Shown here piece after piece: positions 1 to 8,300 of a DNA stretch of 64,000 bases; positions within the stretch are counted from its first letter, which is position 1; every line of letters begins with the position of its first letter. The notes beneath the pieces were generated by a model. The model was not told where the DNA came from. It made no database searches and saw only the letters and a list, made by a program, of their open reading frames with translations. The translations under genes were made by a program, and so were the position numbers. The DNA is taken from NCBI GenBank assembly GCA_913062645.1, contig CAJXVW010000002.1, forward strand, positions 489,433 to 553,432. Reading direction: 5' to 3'. This stretch comes from an uncultured Mycoplasmatota bacterium (GTDB taxonomy: Bacteria; Bacillota_I; Bacilli_A; Izemoplasmatales; Izemoplasmataceae).

Positions 1-1
1 T

Positions 2-160
2 CGTGAGTTTCTGCTCAAGGGACTCTTCTGGACGGTTACACTCGGCGGCGGCATCATGCTCGATTTCGCCTCCATTGCATTGTCCCGTACCAAACTTGCA
101 CCCCGTGATACGATCAGCGGCATTTACGTGAAGTATCAGGGTGTGGATTACCCATTCTAA
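2..160 (+). CDS. C-terminal fragment, possible RDD-family membrane protein
   Basis: Only the last 52 residues are inside the window; the frame is open from base 2 to a TAA at 158-160. The piece holds one hydrophobic stretch followed by a basic, Asp-containing tail (LAPRDTISG) that resembles the end of RDD-family membrane proteins, where an Asp-x-x-x-Gly segment follows the last helix. That family is poorly defined in function (some members are ion antiporters), so no role is assigned. It ends 26 bases before the SPFH gene and may share its transcript. Confidence 0.4.
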   Translation, partial: REFLLKGLFWTVTLGGGIMLDFASIALSRTKLAPRDTISGIYVKYQGVDYPF

Positions 161-186
161 TCAGATAATAAAGGAGGAATCAACTA

Positions 187-1083
187 ATGGGTCCAGTAGG
201 AATTGGTGCTCTGATCGGATTATTCATCTTCATCATGATCTTGGCATCACAAGCAATCATCATCGTACAACAATCGAACCGCTATGTCATTGAACGTCTC
301 GGCGTATACTCCAAATCGCTGGATGCGGGGATTTCCGTCGTATGGCCGTTCATCGACCGCATTCGCAAAAAAGTATCGCTCAAAGAGCAAGTCGTCGACT
401 TCGCTCCGCAGCCGGTCATCACAAAAGACAACGTCACGATGCAAATCGATACCGTCGTCTTCTACATGGTAACCGATGCAAAATTGTTCACCTATGGTGT
501 CAATCACCCGATCCGCGCGATCGAAAACCTGACCGCCACCACGCTCCGTAACATCATCGGGGATCTCGAGCTGGATGAATCGCTCACTTCTCGTGACCAG
601 ATCAACAGCAAGATGCGCATCATCCTCGATGAAGCCACCGATCCGTGGGGCATCAAGATCATCCGCGTTGAAGTGAAAAACATCATCCCGCCCAAAGACA
701 TCCGCGAAGCGATGGAAAAACAGATGCGCGCCGAACGCGAACGCCGTCAGGCGATCCTGCTTGCCGAAGGGGAAAAGAAATCTGCGATTCTTACCGCCGA
801 AGGGGAAAAACAAGCGAAGATTCTGCGTGCCGAAGCCGACAAGGAAGCTCGCATCCGCGAAGCCGAAGGTCGCGCCCAAGCGATTCTGGAAGTCCAGAAT
901 GCAACCGCCAAAGGTATCGACATGATCAAGAAGGCCGGTGCCGACGAAGCGTTCCTGCGCCTCGAAGCATACAAGGCCATGGTCGAAGTCGCCAACGGAC
1001 AGGCCACCAAACTGATCATCCCGTCCGAACTCCAAGGCATGGTTGGTGTCGCCAGCACCATCGGCGAAGCACTCAAGAAATAA
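187..1083 (+). CDS. SPFH/Band 7 (stomatin-like) membrane protein
   Basis: The protein has 298 residues. An N-terminal hydrophobic anchor (about residues 5-28) is followed by an SPFH/PHB domain (about 28-190) and a long Ala/Glu/Lys/Arg-rich coiled coil with repeated AEGE(K)-type units (about 190-245). The architecture matches prokaryotic stomatins of the QmcA type, which oligomerise at the membrane and act as scaffolds, often with proteases or NfeD partners. The start is the ATG behind a good ribosome site (aaaggaggaat). A strong terminator follows. The exact role in this organism cannot be read from sequence. Confidence 0.9.
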   Translation: MGPVGIGALIGLFIFIMILASQAIIIVQQSNRYVIERLGVYSKSLDAGISVVWPFIDRIRKKVSLKEQVVDFAPQPVITKDNVTMQIDTVVFYMVTDAKLFTYGVNHPIRAIENLTATTLRNIIGDLELDESLTSRDQINSKMRIILDEATDPWGIKIIRVEVKNIIPPKDIREAMEKQMRAERERRQAILLAEGEKKSAILTAEGEKQAKILRAEADKEARIREAEGRAQAILEVQNATAKGIDMIKKAGADEAFLRLEAYKAMVEVANGQATKLIIPSELQGMVGVASTIGEALKK

Positions 1084-1091
1084 CCCAAATC

Positions 1092-1118
1092 AAGGCAGGC
1101 CATTGTCCTGCCTTTTTT
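1092..1118 (+). terminator. Rho-independent terminator of the SPFH gene
   Basis: An 8-bp stem (aaggcagg / cctgcctt) with a 7-nt loop runs into a T run immediately after the SPFH stop codon. Confidence 0.9.
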
Positions 1119-1179
1119 GTTTGCTGGATGCACTCTTTATTTATAATTAATACGTATAAATCATTTAATTTCGGCATGC

Positions 1180-1194
1180 GCACCGTTTCGGTGC
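1180..1194. repeat. small perfect GC-rich hairpin in the spacer
   Basis: gcaccg-ttt-cggtgc forms a 6-bp stem with a triloop in the otherwise AT-rich 172-bp spacer between two converging genes. It is not followed by a clean T run, so its role is unclear. Confidence 0.4.
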
Positions 1195-1228
1195 TTGATA
1201 TTTTTATAAATAAGAGCGGTAATGACAT

Positions 1229-1252
1229 AAAAAAACTCCCTTTTCGGGAGTT
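1229..1252 (-). terminator. terminator of asnS
   Basis: Read on the minus strand, aactccc / gggagtt form a 7-bp stem with a 5-nt loop followed by T residues, just after the asnS stop. Confidence 0.8.
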
Positions 1253-1255
1253 CTT

Positions 1256-2644
1256 TTAGAATTCACAATTGCGTGGTGTTCGTGGGAACGGGATCACGTC
1301 ACGAATGTTTTCAACACCGGTGACATACATCAACATGCGGTCGAATCCAAGTCCGAATCCGGCATGTTCGCATCCACCATACTTGCGCAGATCGAGGTAC
1401 CACCATAAGTCCTCTTTGGGGACCTTCATCTCTTCCATGCGACGAAGTAGATGATCCAGCCGTTCTTCGCGCTGCGAACCACCAATCAGCTCGCCGCTGC
1501 CAGGAACAAGAAGGTCCATGGCCGCCACGGTTTTCTGATCGTCGTTGAGACGCATGTAGAACGCTTTGATGTCTTTCGGCCAATCGATGATGAAGACCGG
1601 TCCGTCAAAATGTTTGACGAGGTACTTCTCATGTTCGGTTGCGAGATCAGCACCAAACTGTGGTTCGCGTTCGAATGTTTCACCGCTGGATCGCAGAATC
1701 TCGATCGCTTCCTTGTGCGGTATCCTGGCGAATGAAGAGTCCGCGACCTTGTTGAGTTTCGCAATCAAACCCTTTTGCACGAACTTGTCAAAGAAGGCCA
1801 TTTCTTCGGGACTGTGTTCCAGTACGTACCGAATCAGATACTTCACGAAGTCCTCGGCCAGATCCATGTCGTCATTCAGGTCGGCAAAAGCGATTTCCGG
1901 TTCAATCATCCAAAACTCGGACGCGTGCGTCGTGGTGTTGGAGTTTTCCGCACGGAACGTCGGTCCGAACGTATACACATCGCGAAACGCCAATGCGAAC
2001 GCCTCGGCCTCCAGCTGTCCGCTGACTGTCAGATTGGCCTTTTTCTGGAAGAAATCCTTGGTGTAGTCGACATCCCCATCTTCGGTTCGTGGCGGATCGC
2101 CGATGTCAAGCGTGGTGACTTTGAACGTTTCACCGGCACCTTCCGCGTCGGAAGCTGTGAAAATCGGTGCGGCGAGATGCACGAACCCGCGGTCCTGGAA
2201 GAACGTGTGCACCGCGTGAGTGAGCACGCTGCGCACGCGAAACACTGCGGTGAACAAATTCGTTCTGGCCCGCAGATGTGCGTTTTCCCGGAGAAATTCA
2301 CGGGTGTGTCGTTTGGGTTGAATGGGATAATCTTCGTCCGAATCACCAAGCAGTTCAACATGGCTTGCCTTGATTTCGAACGGTTGCTTGCGATCGGGGG
2401 TGAGAACCAAGGTTCCAATCACCCGCACCGCTGATCCGACCCGGTACTTTTGGACCTCTTTGAAGTCGTCGACCTTGTCGCTTTCGTAAACAACCTGGAC
2501 ACTTTCAAAGAACGTTCCATCGTTGAGATTGATGAAGCCGAACTCCTTTTGGCCCCGGTTGCTGCGAATCCAGCCGTGCAGGGTCACCTCCTGATCGGCA
2601 TGAGTCTCGGTGTTGCGATAGAGTTCTCGTACGGAGTGACGCAT
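1256..2644 (-). CDS. asnS: asparaginyl-tRNA synthetase
   Basis: This 462-residue class IIb aminoacyl-tRNA synthetase charges tRNA-Asn with asparagine in the cytoplasm. An N-terminal OB-fold anticodon-binding domain (about 1-110, starting [19 protein letters not shown]) precedes the class II catalytic core with motif 2 ([20 protein letters not shown]) and motif 3 near the C-terminus ([13 protein letters not shown]). The NTTTH and EFWMIE residues favour Asn over Asp specificity. The ATG follows a strong aaaggagg ribosome site. The gene has its own promoter and a T-box leader, so expression should rise when tRNA-Asn is uncharged. Confidence 0.97.
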   Translation of the reverse strand: MRHSVRELYRNTETHADQEVTLHGWIRSNRGQKEFGFINLNDGTFFESVQVVYESDKVDDFKEVQKYRVGSAVRVIGTLVLTPDRKQPFEIKASHVELLGDSDEDYPIQPKRHTREFLRENAHLRARTNLFTAVFRVRSVLTHAVHTFFQDRGFVHLAAPIFTASDAEGAGETFKVTTLDIGDPPRTEDGDVDYTKDFFQKKANLTVSGQLEAEAFALAFRDVYTFGPTFRAENSNTTTHASEFWMIEPEIAFADLNDDMDLAEDFVKYLIRYVLEHSPEEMAFFDKFVQKGLIAKLNKVADSSFARIPHKEAIEILRSSGETFEREPQFGADLATEHEKYLVKHFDGPVFIIDWPKDIKAFYMRLNDDQKTVAAMDLLVPGSGELIGGSQREERLDHLLRRMEEMKVPKEDLWWYLDLRKYGGCEHAGFGLGFDRMLMYVTGVENIRDVIPFPRTPRNCEF

Positions 2645-2661
2645 GGGTATTCCTCCTTTGT

Positions 2662-2888
2662 CATAAAAAAATCGTCCTTAAACAGCGAGTTTAAGGACGA
2701 AATAGTTTCCGCGGTACCACCTTAGTTCCATTTCTGGCACTTGGTTCCGTTAACGCCGGATTACGGATGGTTCTACTGAATTCTTCCATCACTCAGGGTG
2801 TTGTTCGGACGCCTCTTGTGTTCCGGCTCACACCATCCCGGATTCGCTTGGCACGGGGTTGCGTCGTACTTGTCCCGTCGTCGTTTAT
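2662..2888 (-). promoter_or_regulatory. T-box leader of asnS (tRNA-Asn responsive)
   Basis: On the minus strand the leader holds the canonical T-box sequence aaggtggtaccgcgg (plus-strand 2709-2723). It is followed by a perfect 12-bp terminator (2672-2683 / 2689-2700, 5-nt loop) and a T run. Upstream, a Stem I-like segment contains the conserved ggatggtgtgagcc apical motif. AAC (Asn) triplets occur at 2800-2805, near the expected specifier bulge. Uncharged tRNA should pair with the T-box and prevent termination. Confidence 0.93.
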
Positions 2889-2894
2889 ACCACT

Positions 2895-2922
2895 ATCATA
2901 TCACTACTTGGAAATTTGTCAA
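2895..2922 (-). promoter_or_regulatory. promoter of the asnS T-box transcript
   Basis: The minus strand reads TTGACA (2917-2922), a 16-bp spacer and TATGAT (2895-2900). The start of transcription would fall near 2888, at the head of the T-box leader. The -35 element nearly touches the end of rmuC. Confidence 0.8.
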
Positions 2923-4098
2923 CTAATCTTCTTCGTTGCCGGGTTCTTCGAGTTCGATGTTGACGTGTGAGATCTTCTCGAAGCGCTTGCCGATCTTGTC
3001 GGACGTGACGTGAATGTCCTTGACGGACTTGCTGACGGTGTCAATGTTGCGCGACAGCTTGTCCCAGCGTTCCTGATAACGGCCGAATTCTTTGCCGAGT
3101 TTCACCAGTTCTTCTTGAATGATTTTGGCGTATTTGTCGCGTTCGACGTTGCGCAACAACACCTGAACCGTTGTCAACAGACTCATCAGGGTTGTCGGTG
3201 AGGCGATCCAAACGCGTTTGCTTTGGGCGTAATCGACGACATCTTGATAATAGGCGTTGATTTCGGCAAAAATCGCTTCGGCCGGAACAAACAGCACTGC
3301 CTGATCGCTGGTTTCGGCCGGAATGATGTATTTGTCGGCGATGGCGTCGATGTGTTTCTTCATGTCTGCCTTGAACGCCCGGGCCGCCAGTTCACGATCG
3401 CGCTCACTGAGTTCGCGATCAACCATTTTCTGATAGTTCTCAAGTGGGAATTTCGAGTCGATGGCAAGATTTCCCATCTCTTTGGGCAGATACAGCAACG
3501 CATCGACGATTTTGTTGTTGGACAGCGTCACTTGGGTGTCGTATACAAGTTTGTTGCTGTCTCCGAAAATGGCGGAAAGAATATGGTTGAGCTGAACTTC
3601 ACCGAACGTTCCTCGGGCTTTCTTGTCGGACAACAGGTGTTGCAGCGACACGACTTCGGTTGAGAGCTGTTCAATGTTTTTCTGAGCTTCGTCGATCTTA
3701 GTAAGTCGTTCGACGATGTTGGTGAATGTCTTGTTGGTCTTCTCGAACCCTTCTTCCAGGCGCATCTCGACTTTTTTATTGATGCGGTCCATCTGTTCTT
3801 CGATGCGCTTGTTCATGCGTTCGAAATGTGCGGCGATTTCTTTTGACAGCCCGTCTTTGAACTCGCCTAGGTCCTTGATGTTTTCTTTGGCGCTGTCGCC
3901 CAAAGACCGCGTCAACGCAACGTGCATCTCACCGAATTCCTTGATGAGGGCGTTGAGCGACTTGTTGTTCTCTTCTTTCATCTGATCGATGATGTCGTCG
4001 GTGGAGATGGCTTCTTGATTCGGTTTCAGCATGCGAACCACTTCGATGGCGAGCAACACCACCACCAGCACCAGACTGGCGATTTGTACGTATTCCAT
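2923..4098 (-). CDS. rmuC: RmuC-family DNA recombination protein
   Basis: The protein has 391 residues. An N-terminal membrane-spanning segment (about 5-20) leads into a long coiled coil (about 35-150) and then the conserved RmuC nuclease-like domain (about 155-350, with RGTFGEVQL and FPLENYQKM). E. coli RmuC limits recombination at inverted repeats and is proposed to be a nuclease related to restriction enzymes. The start is the ATG behind aaggggg. It lies downstream of a small membrane protein gene (10-bp gap) and upstream of the asnS promoter. Confidence 0.92.
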   Translation of the reverse strand: MEYVQIASLVLVVVLLAIEVVRMLKPNQEAISTDDIIDQMKEENNKSLNALIKEFGEMHVALTRSLGDSAKENIKDLGEFKDGLSKEIAAHFERMNKRIEEQMDRINKKVEMRLEEGFEKTNKTFTNIVERLTKIDEAQKNIEQLSTEVVSLQHLLSDKKARGTFGEVQLNHILSAIFGDSNKLVYDTQVTLSNNKIVDALLYLPKEMGNLAIDSKFPLENYQKMVDRELSERDRELAARAFKADMKKHIDAIADKYIIPAETSDQAVLFVPAEAIFAEINAYYQDVVDYAQSKRVWIASPTTLMSLLTTVQVLLRNVERDKYAKIIQEELVKLGKEFGRYQERWDKLSRNIDTVSKSVKDIHVTSDKIGKRFEKISHVNIELEEPGNEED

Positions 4099-4108
4099 AA
4101 GATCCCCC

Positions 4109-4459
4109 TTACTTGTCCTCGATGTTCTGATACCAGATCTGCCAGCCCATCGTCAGCCGGTACAGCAACGGCCAGACGAAGAGAATGAGCACATACAAAT
4201 ACCATGGTACGAAGTCGAACCAAAAATTCATGGACAACATGATGCCGATGTAGACATACAGATACATTGATGTCTGCGAATTGAACACGAACGAGTAATA
4301 GAAAAAGGTCTTGCGGCGTTCTTCATAGTTGTCGACATTTTTCAGCCGATCGACCCAGAACAAATTGTGGAAAAACTGTCGAAACAAACGAATCTGAAAC
4401 AGGCCAAACGTAATCAGCACGGCAACAACCATCCAGATGACCGGTACGTATTGTTCCAC
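4109..4459 (-). CDS. small membrane protein of unknown function
   Basis: The product is 116 residues with about three hydrophobic helices (about 6-25, 62-78, 84-102) and many aromatic residues. I do not recognise the family. The start is a GTG behind aaaggatgtgatacc. It is 10 bp upstream of rmuC on the same strand and probably cotranscribed with it. Confidence 0.7.
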   Translation of the reverse strand: MEQYVPVIWMVVAVLITFGLFQIRLFRQFFHNLFWVDRLKNVDNYEERRKTFFYYSFVFNSQTSMYLYVYIGIMLSMNFWFDFVPWYLYVLILFVWPLLYRLTMGWQIWYQNIEDK

Positions 4460-4494
4460 GGTATCACATCCTTTCGTCCATTATACCATTTATT

Positions 4495-4526
4495 GCAGAA
4501 AAAAAGTAGGTGCGAACACCCACTTT
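4495..4526 (-). terminator. terminator overlapping the prs stop codon
   Basis: On the minus strand a 10-bp stem (aaagtgggtg / cacctacttt, one G-T pair) with a TTCG loop precedes a T run. The 5' arm includes the last bases of prs. Confidence 0.88.
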
Positions 4527-5505
4527 ATTGTCCTTTTGATGTCAACGCTTCATATTCGAACAATTTGCTCAGCGACTCGTTGTGAATGATGCTCATAACG
4601 CCTTTACCAAGCAGTTTCCCAACACTGAGTTGAACGACTTTATCGGATTTTTTGTACTCCGGTAACATGATCGTGTTGGTGCAGACAAGCTCTTTGATCG
4701 GTGAATCGTTGATGCGTTCAATGGCCGGTGGGCTGAATAGCGGATGGGTACATGCGCCATACACTTCCTTGGCGCCGGCTTTGACGAGGGCGCGGGCGGC
4801 GGCGGTGATGGTGCCGGCGGTGTCGATGATGTCGTCGATGAGAATGGCGATTTTATCTTTCACATCACCGACGATCCCCATTACTTCAGCGACATTGGGC
4901 GCTGGACGGCGTTTGTCGATGATGGCGATGTCACAATGCATGATGTCGCCCATCTTGCGAGCGCGAACGGCTCCACCATGGTCGGGTGCGACAATTACGA
5001 TGTCATCTTTGAATCGTTTATCAACAAAGTAGTTGACAAGCAATGGCATGGCACGGAAATTGTCGATTGGAATATCGAAGAACCCCTGAATCTGGCCGGC
5101 GTGAAGGTCCATGGCGATGACCCGCGTGGCTCCGGCGGTCTGAATCAGATTGGCAACCAGTTTCGCGGAAATCGGTTGCCGTGACTTGCTTTTGCGGTCT
5201 TGTCGGGAATAGCCGTAATAGGGCATGATGATGTTGATGTTCTTGGCTGACGCGCGTTTCAACGCATCGATCGTGATTAGCAACTCCATGATGTTCTCGT
5301 TCACCGGTTCGTTGGTCGGTTGAACCAGGAACACGTGGTGCCCGCGTACGGTTTCAGGGATGTTGATCATGATTTCGCCGTCGGCGAAACGGTTCAATTC
5401 AATGGGACTGAGCGGTATTCCGGTAGCTTCGGATATGTCTTTGGCCAGTTCCGGATTGGCGCTCAGGCTGAAGAGTTTGATGCTGTGTCCTTCGATGACT
5501 GCCAT
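4525..5505 (-). CDS. prs: ribose-phosphate pyrophosphokinase (PRPP synthetase)
   Basis: The 326-residue protein makes PRPP from ribose-5-phosphate and ATP, feeding the purine, pyrimidine and tryptophan pathways; purA, purB, pyrR and glyA in this window depend on that supply. Family signatures are present: [17 protein letters not shown], the catalytic-loop [14 protein letters not shown] segment and the PRPP-binding DDIIDTAGT loop. The start ATG follows ctggaggtag. It sits downstream of spoVG, as in Bacillus, although gcaD/glmU, normally between them, is absent. Confidence 0.96.
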   Translation of the reverse strand: MAVIEGHSIKLFSLSANPELAKDISEATGIPLSPIELNRFADGEIMINIPETVRGHHVFLVQPTNEPVNENIMELLITIDALKRASAKNINIIMPYYGYSRQDRKSKSRQPISAKLVANLIQTAGATRVIAMDLHAGQIQGFFDIPIDNFRAMPLLVNYFVDKRFKDDIVIVAPDHGGAVRARKMGDIMHCDIAIIDKRRPAPNVAEVMGIVGDVKDKIAILIDDIIDTAGTITAAARALVKAGAKEVYGACTHPLFSPPAIERINDSPIKELVCTNTIMLPEYKKSDKVVQLSVGKLLGKGVMSIIHNESLSKLFEYEALTSKGQ

Positions 5506-5567
5506 GCGATCTCTACCTCCAGGTGTGTGATGTCCTTCAATACATTACCATTTTACAGGGAAAATGG

Positions 5568-5604
5568 CAAAAAGAAAATGCAACTTCCAAAAAAAGTTGC
5601 ATTT
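5568..5604 (-). terminator. terminator of spoVG
   Basis: On the minus strand the stem aaatgcaactt / aagttgcattt (11 bp, 7-nt T-rich loop) is followed by tttcttttt. It separates spoVG from prs, so prs probably has additional promoter input. Confidence 0.85.
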
Positions 5605-5613
5605 GTGTTCGAT

Positions 5614-5883
5614 TTACTCCTCGTCGTCATCCGGTAATTGATGATATGCCTCAATCACCGCTTGTTCGATCAGATTGCGAGTCTCCTGGTTGATGGGATG
5701 TGCGACATCCTTGAATTCTCCATTCGGCATCTTCCGGCTTGGCATTGCAACAAACAGTCCCGCTTTTCCGTCGATTATACGCAGTTCATGAACCACAAAA
5801 CATTCGTCAATTGTGATCGCGGCTATGGCTTTCAATCTGTTCTGGCCGTGGAATTTCTTCACCCTAACGTCTGTTATGTTCAC
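5614..5883 (-). CDS. spoVG: SpoVG family regulator
   Basis: This small protein of about 89 residues contains the SpoVG core (NITDVRVKKF, ECFVVHELRIIDGK, LFVAMPSRKMPNGEF, DVAHPIN). SpoVG proteins bind nucleic acid and affect division, sporulation or virulence in different Firmicutes; the gene also occurs in non-sporulating relatives. The ORF track begins at an upstream TTG, but the GTG at 5881-5883 is preferred because gcgaggtgg precedes it and the product then aligns with the family start. It sits between ispE and prs as in Bacillus. Confidence 0.93.
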   Translation of the reverse strand: MNITDVRVKKFHGQNRLKAIAAITIDECFVVHELRIIDGKAGLFVAMPSRKMPNGEFKDVAHPINQETRNLIEQAVIEAYHQLPDDDEE

Positions 5884-5983
5884 CGTACCACCTCGCAAAC
5901 TTGTGAAGTTGTTTGACTATCTAACTAGATTATATCACAGCGCCATAGGCGTTTCAAACTATTTTTTGCGTAGATAAGGCTGT

Positions 5984-6826
5984 TTAACGGATTTTGGTGA
6001 GGGTTACAAAGTAGTTTTCATTCATGATCTGCATGACATTTTTGATGGCGTTCTTGTCCTGGGAGATGCCGAATACGGTGGACCCCGAACCGCTCATCAG
6101 AGCGCCGTCCATGCCCCAGTCGACCATCTGCGTCTTGATATCTTTGATAGTCGGTTCCATTTCAAAGACGATTTCTTCCAGAGAATTGTGCAGTTCCTGG
6201 GCGACGATGGGCAGGTTACGGTTGTAGATGCCAGCCGCCATCTGGGCGATCTTGTGCTCTTTCAGGTTCTCTTCACGAACCCGGGAGAACACATCTTTGG
6301 TGGAGATGCGGATATGCGGGTTGACAATCAGCACGGGAAAATTCAGTTTGTTGTCAAGAAATGCAAGTTCTTCTCCGCGTCCTTTGGCGATGCACAGCTT
6401 GTTGTATATGCAGAAGGGTATGTCCGAACCAAACTCCAGTCCAATTTTCGCCAGTTCATCGAGTGACAAATTTAGTTTCCATAACTTGTTCAAGCCCCGT
6501 AATGTCGCAGCAGCATCGGCACTCCCACCGGCTAGACCGCCGGCAATCGGGATGTTTTTTTTGATGTGAATGTCGGCCCCCATCTTGACTTCGAACAGTT
6601 GTTGGAGATGGGATGCGACCTGGTACACAAGATTTTCTTTCATGTCGTCGGTGATCGGCTTGTCGGAAGACACCGTTATCCCTTGATCCTTGCGCGCTTT
6701 GAATGACAATACGTCAAACAAATTGACGCTGGCCATGACCATTTCAAGATCATGGTAACCGTCAAATCGCTTGTTCACAACATTGAGAAACAAGTTGATT
6801 TTGGCGTAGGCTTTTTCCTTGGGCAT
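5984..6826 (-). CDS. ispE: 4-diphosphocytidyl-2-C-methyl-D-erythritol kinase
   Basis: This is a GHMP-family kinase of the MEP isoprenoid pathway that phosphorylates CDP-ME at the 2-position. Diagnostic motifs are the N-terminal AYAKINLFLNVV, the ATP loop IPIAGGLAGGSADAAA and the C-terminal MSGSGSTVFGI. I chose the internal ATG (280 residues) rather than the upstream GTG at 6838, because aaagtggtgat is correctly spaced for it. The gene lies between rsmA and spoVG, a neighbourhood shared with Bacillus. Confidence 0.95.
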   Translation of the reverse strand: MPKEKAYAKINLFLNVVNKRFDGYHDLEMVMASVNLFDVLSFKARKDQGITVSSDKPITDDMKENLVYQVASHLQQLFEVKMGADIHIKKNIPIAGGLAGGSADAAATLRGLNKLWKLNLSLDELAKIGLEFGSDIPFCIYNKLCIAKGRGEELAFLDNKLNFPVLIVNPHIRISTKDVFSRVREENLKEHKIAQMAAGIYNRNLPIVAQELHNSLEEIVFEMEPTIKDIKTQMVDWGMDGALMSGSGSTVFGISQDKNAIKNVMQIMNENYFVTLTKIR

Positions 6827-6874
6827 GCGGATCACCACTTTTATTGTATCATAACGTCATTTACGCCAACAAGT

Positions 6875-7744
6875 TCATATCTGATCTTTTTGCTCAAGAA
6901 GACGATCCGCGATGCGAACGAAATCAGCAACGCTGAGATGTTCAGCGCGCACGGACGGATTCAGGCCCAATGACTCCAATGCGACGATGGTGGTTGCTTT
7001 GTCGATGCCAAGAGATGCTTGCAGATTGTTGGGAAGCGTCTTACGGCGCTGCACAAAACTACCACGAACCACCTTGTAAAACCATTCTTCATCCGTGGGA
7101 AACGGCTTTATTTGGTCTTTGACAAGCAACTTTACAACTGCGCTGTCAACGTTCGGTGCCGGTTCAAACACTTGCTTTGGAACCTTGAACAGGAAGGTCG
7201 CTTCGGTCTTAAATTGAATGAACACGCTCAGTGAATTGTAATCTTTGGTCGCGGGTGGAGAGGTGAATCTACGTGCGACTTCATACTGCATCATCACATG
7301 ATATTCACGGACCCGTTTGGACTCTTCTAGCAGTTTGGTGAGAATCGGGGTTGTGATGTAGTAGGGTAGATTCGCAATGACTAGAACACGAGAAAATGTC
7401 TTGGGGAGAACGTCGATGTCGGCATCCACGTTTCGTTTGAGGATGTCGTCGTGAATCAATGTGAATGGCTTGTCGCGGAATTGCTTCTCCAAAATCGGAA
7501 TCAATTCGTCGTCGATTTCGTAGGCGAGAACATGCCCCGCTTGTTCCAGCAACACTTCGGTTAGCCCACCAATTCCCGGTCCGATCTCAACAACCAGCGT
7601 GTCCGCATCCGGCGCGGCAAAAGACACGATTTTGCGCAACATGTTATGGTCCACCAGAAAATTCTGGCCATATCTCTTTTTGGCGCGTAAATCGTGTTGG
7701 TTTAAAATGTCACGGGTGCTGGATCTGGTTCCGATTTTACTCAT
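6875..7744 (-). CDS. rsmA: 16S rRNA dimethyladenosine transferase KsgA
   Basis: The 289-residue protein dimethylates two adjacent adenosines near the 3' end of 16S rRNA during small-subunit assembly. It shows the SAM-binding motif VVEIGPGIGGLTEVLL and the catalytic ANLPYYITTPI motif. Start ATG; it lies 4 bp after rnmV and is almost certainly cotranscribed. The rnmV-rsmA order is conserved across Firmicutes and links 5S and 16S rRNA maturation. Confidence 0.97.
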   Translation of the reverse strand: MSKIGTRSSTRDILNQHDLRAKKRYGQNFLVDHNMLRKIVSFAAPDADTLVVEIGPGIGGLTEVLLEQAGHVLAYEIDDELIPILEKQFRDKPFTLIHDDILKRNVDADIDVLPKTFSRVLVIANLPYYITTPILTKLLEESKRVREYHVMMQYEVARRFTSPPATKDYNSLSVFIQFKTEATFLFKVPKQVFEPAPNVDSAVVKLLVKDQIKPFPTDEEWFYKVVRGSFVQRRKTLPNNLQASLGIDKATTIVALESLGLNPSVRAEHLSVADFVRIADRLLEQKDQI

Positions 7745-7748
7745 GCTG

Positions 7749-8300
7749 TCACTCCTTCAAAAGATCGACAACGGTCTGTTTGGGAACGTTGAACATGTTC
7801 AGTTTGTGACACAGTGTTTTGCCATTAGCCAAGCCAATTCCCAGTTGTTCACAAAGGTTTTTTCGACGTTGTTTGGAGTCGGTTTCACCGAGTAGTCCCA
7901 GTTGATGCAAATCTCCCGTCGTCCATCGCAATGATGATGTTTCGGTTTCCTCCCAGATGTCCGACAAAGCAGCGATGATCGCTTGTTTGGAAGCATGTTC
8001 GACGCCAATTTTGCGACCATTTTTACTGATGCAGTCCGATTTGGCGAGAAATGCGTGGTCACAGGGTCCGACATGATCGACGATTCTTCGCCGGATCCGT
8101 TCCCCTTGGCCGTCGGGGTCGAGAAACAGAATCAGCCCACGTGCCTCATTCAGGTGTTTCAGCTCGTTCAACGTGGTGTCGGATATCTCACTGCCGTTGG
8201 TGATGACGACGTCGATGTCGGGATAAATGCGTCGCAATGCAGCAAGGTCGTGATGGCCTTCGACCACCACGACCTTGGATTGTTTGTCAGAGAATGCCAT
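7749..8300 (-). CDS. rnmV: ribonuclease M5 (5S rRNA maturation)
   Basis: The 183-residue TOPRIM-domain nuclease cleaves both strands of the 5S rRNA precursor in Firmicutes. The N-terminal TOPRIM signature (VVVVEGHHDLAAL, then LDPDGQGERIRR) carries the acidic metal-binding residues. The C-terminal half matches the RNase M5 extension. The gene overlaps the end of the aldo/keto reductase by 14 bases and is followed 4 bp later by rsmA. Confidence 0.93.
   Translation of the reverse strand: MAFSDKQSKVVVVEGHHDLAALRRIYPDIDVVITNGSEISDTTLNELKHLNEARGLILFLDPDGQGERIRRRIVDHVGPCDHAFLAKSDCISKNGRKIGVEHASKQAIIAALSDIWEETETSSLRWTTGDLHQLGLLGETDSKQRRKNLCEQLGIGLANGKTLCHKLNMFNVPKQTVVDLLKE

Noticed and set aside
247-1035. 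262-aa minus-strand ORF opposite the SPFH gene
   Set aside because: Shadow of the plus-strand gene: low-complexity Asp/Phe-rich translation, no ribosome site, fully inside a conserved protein gene.
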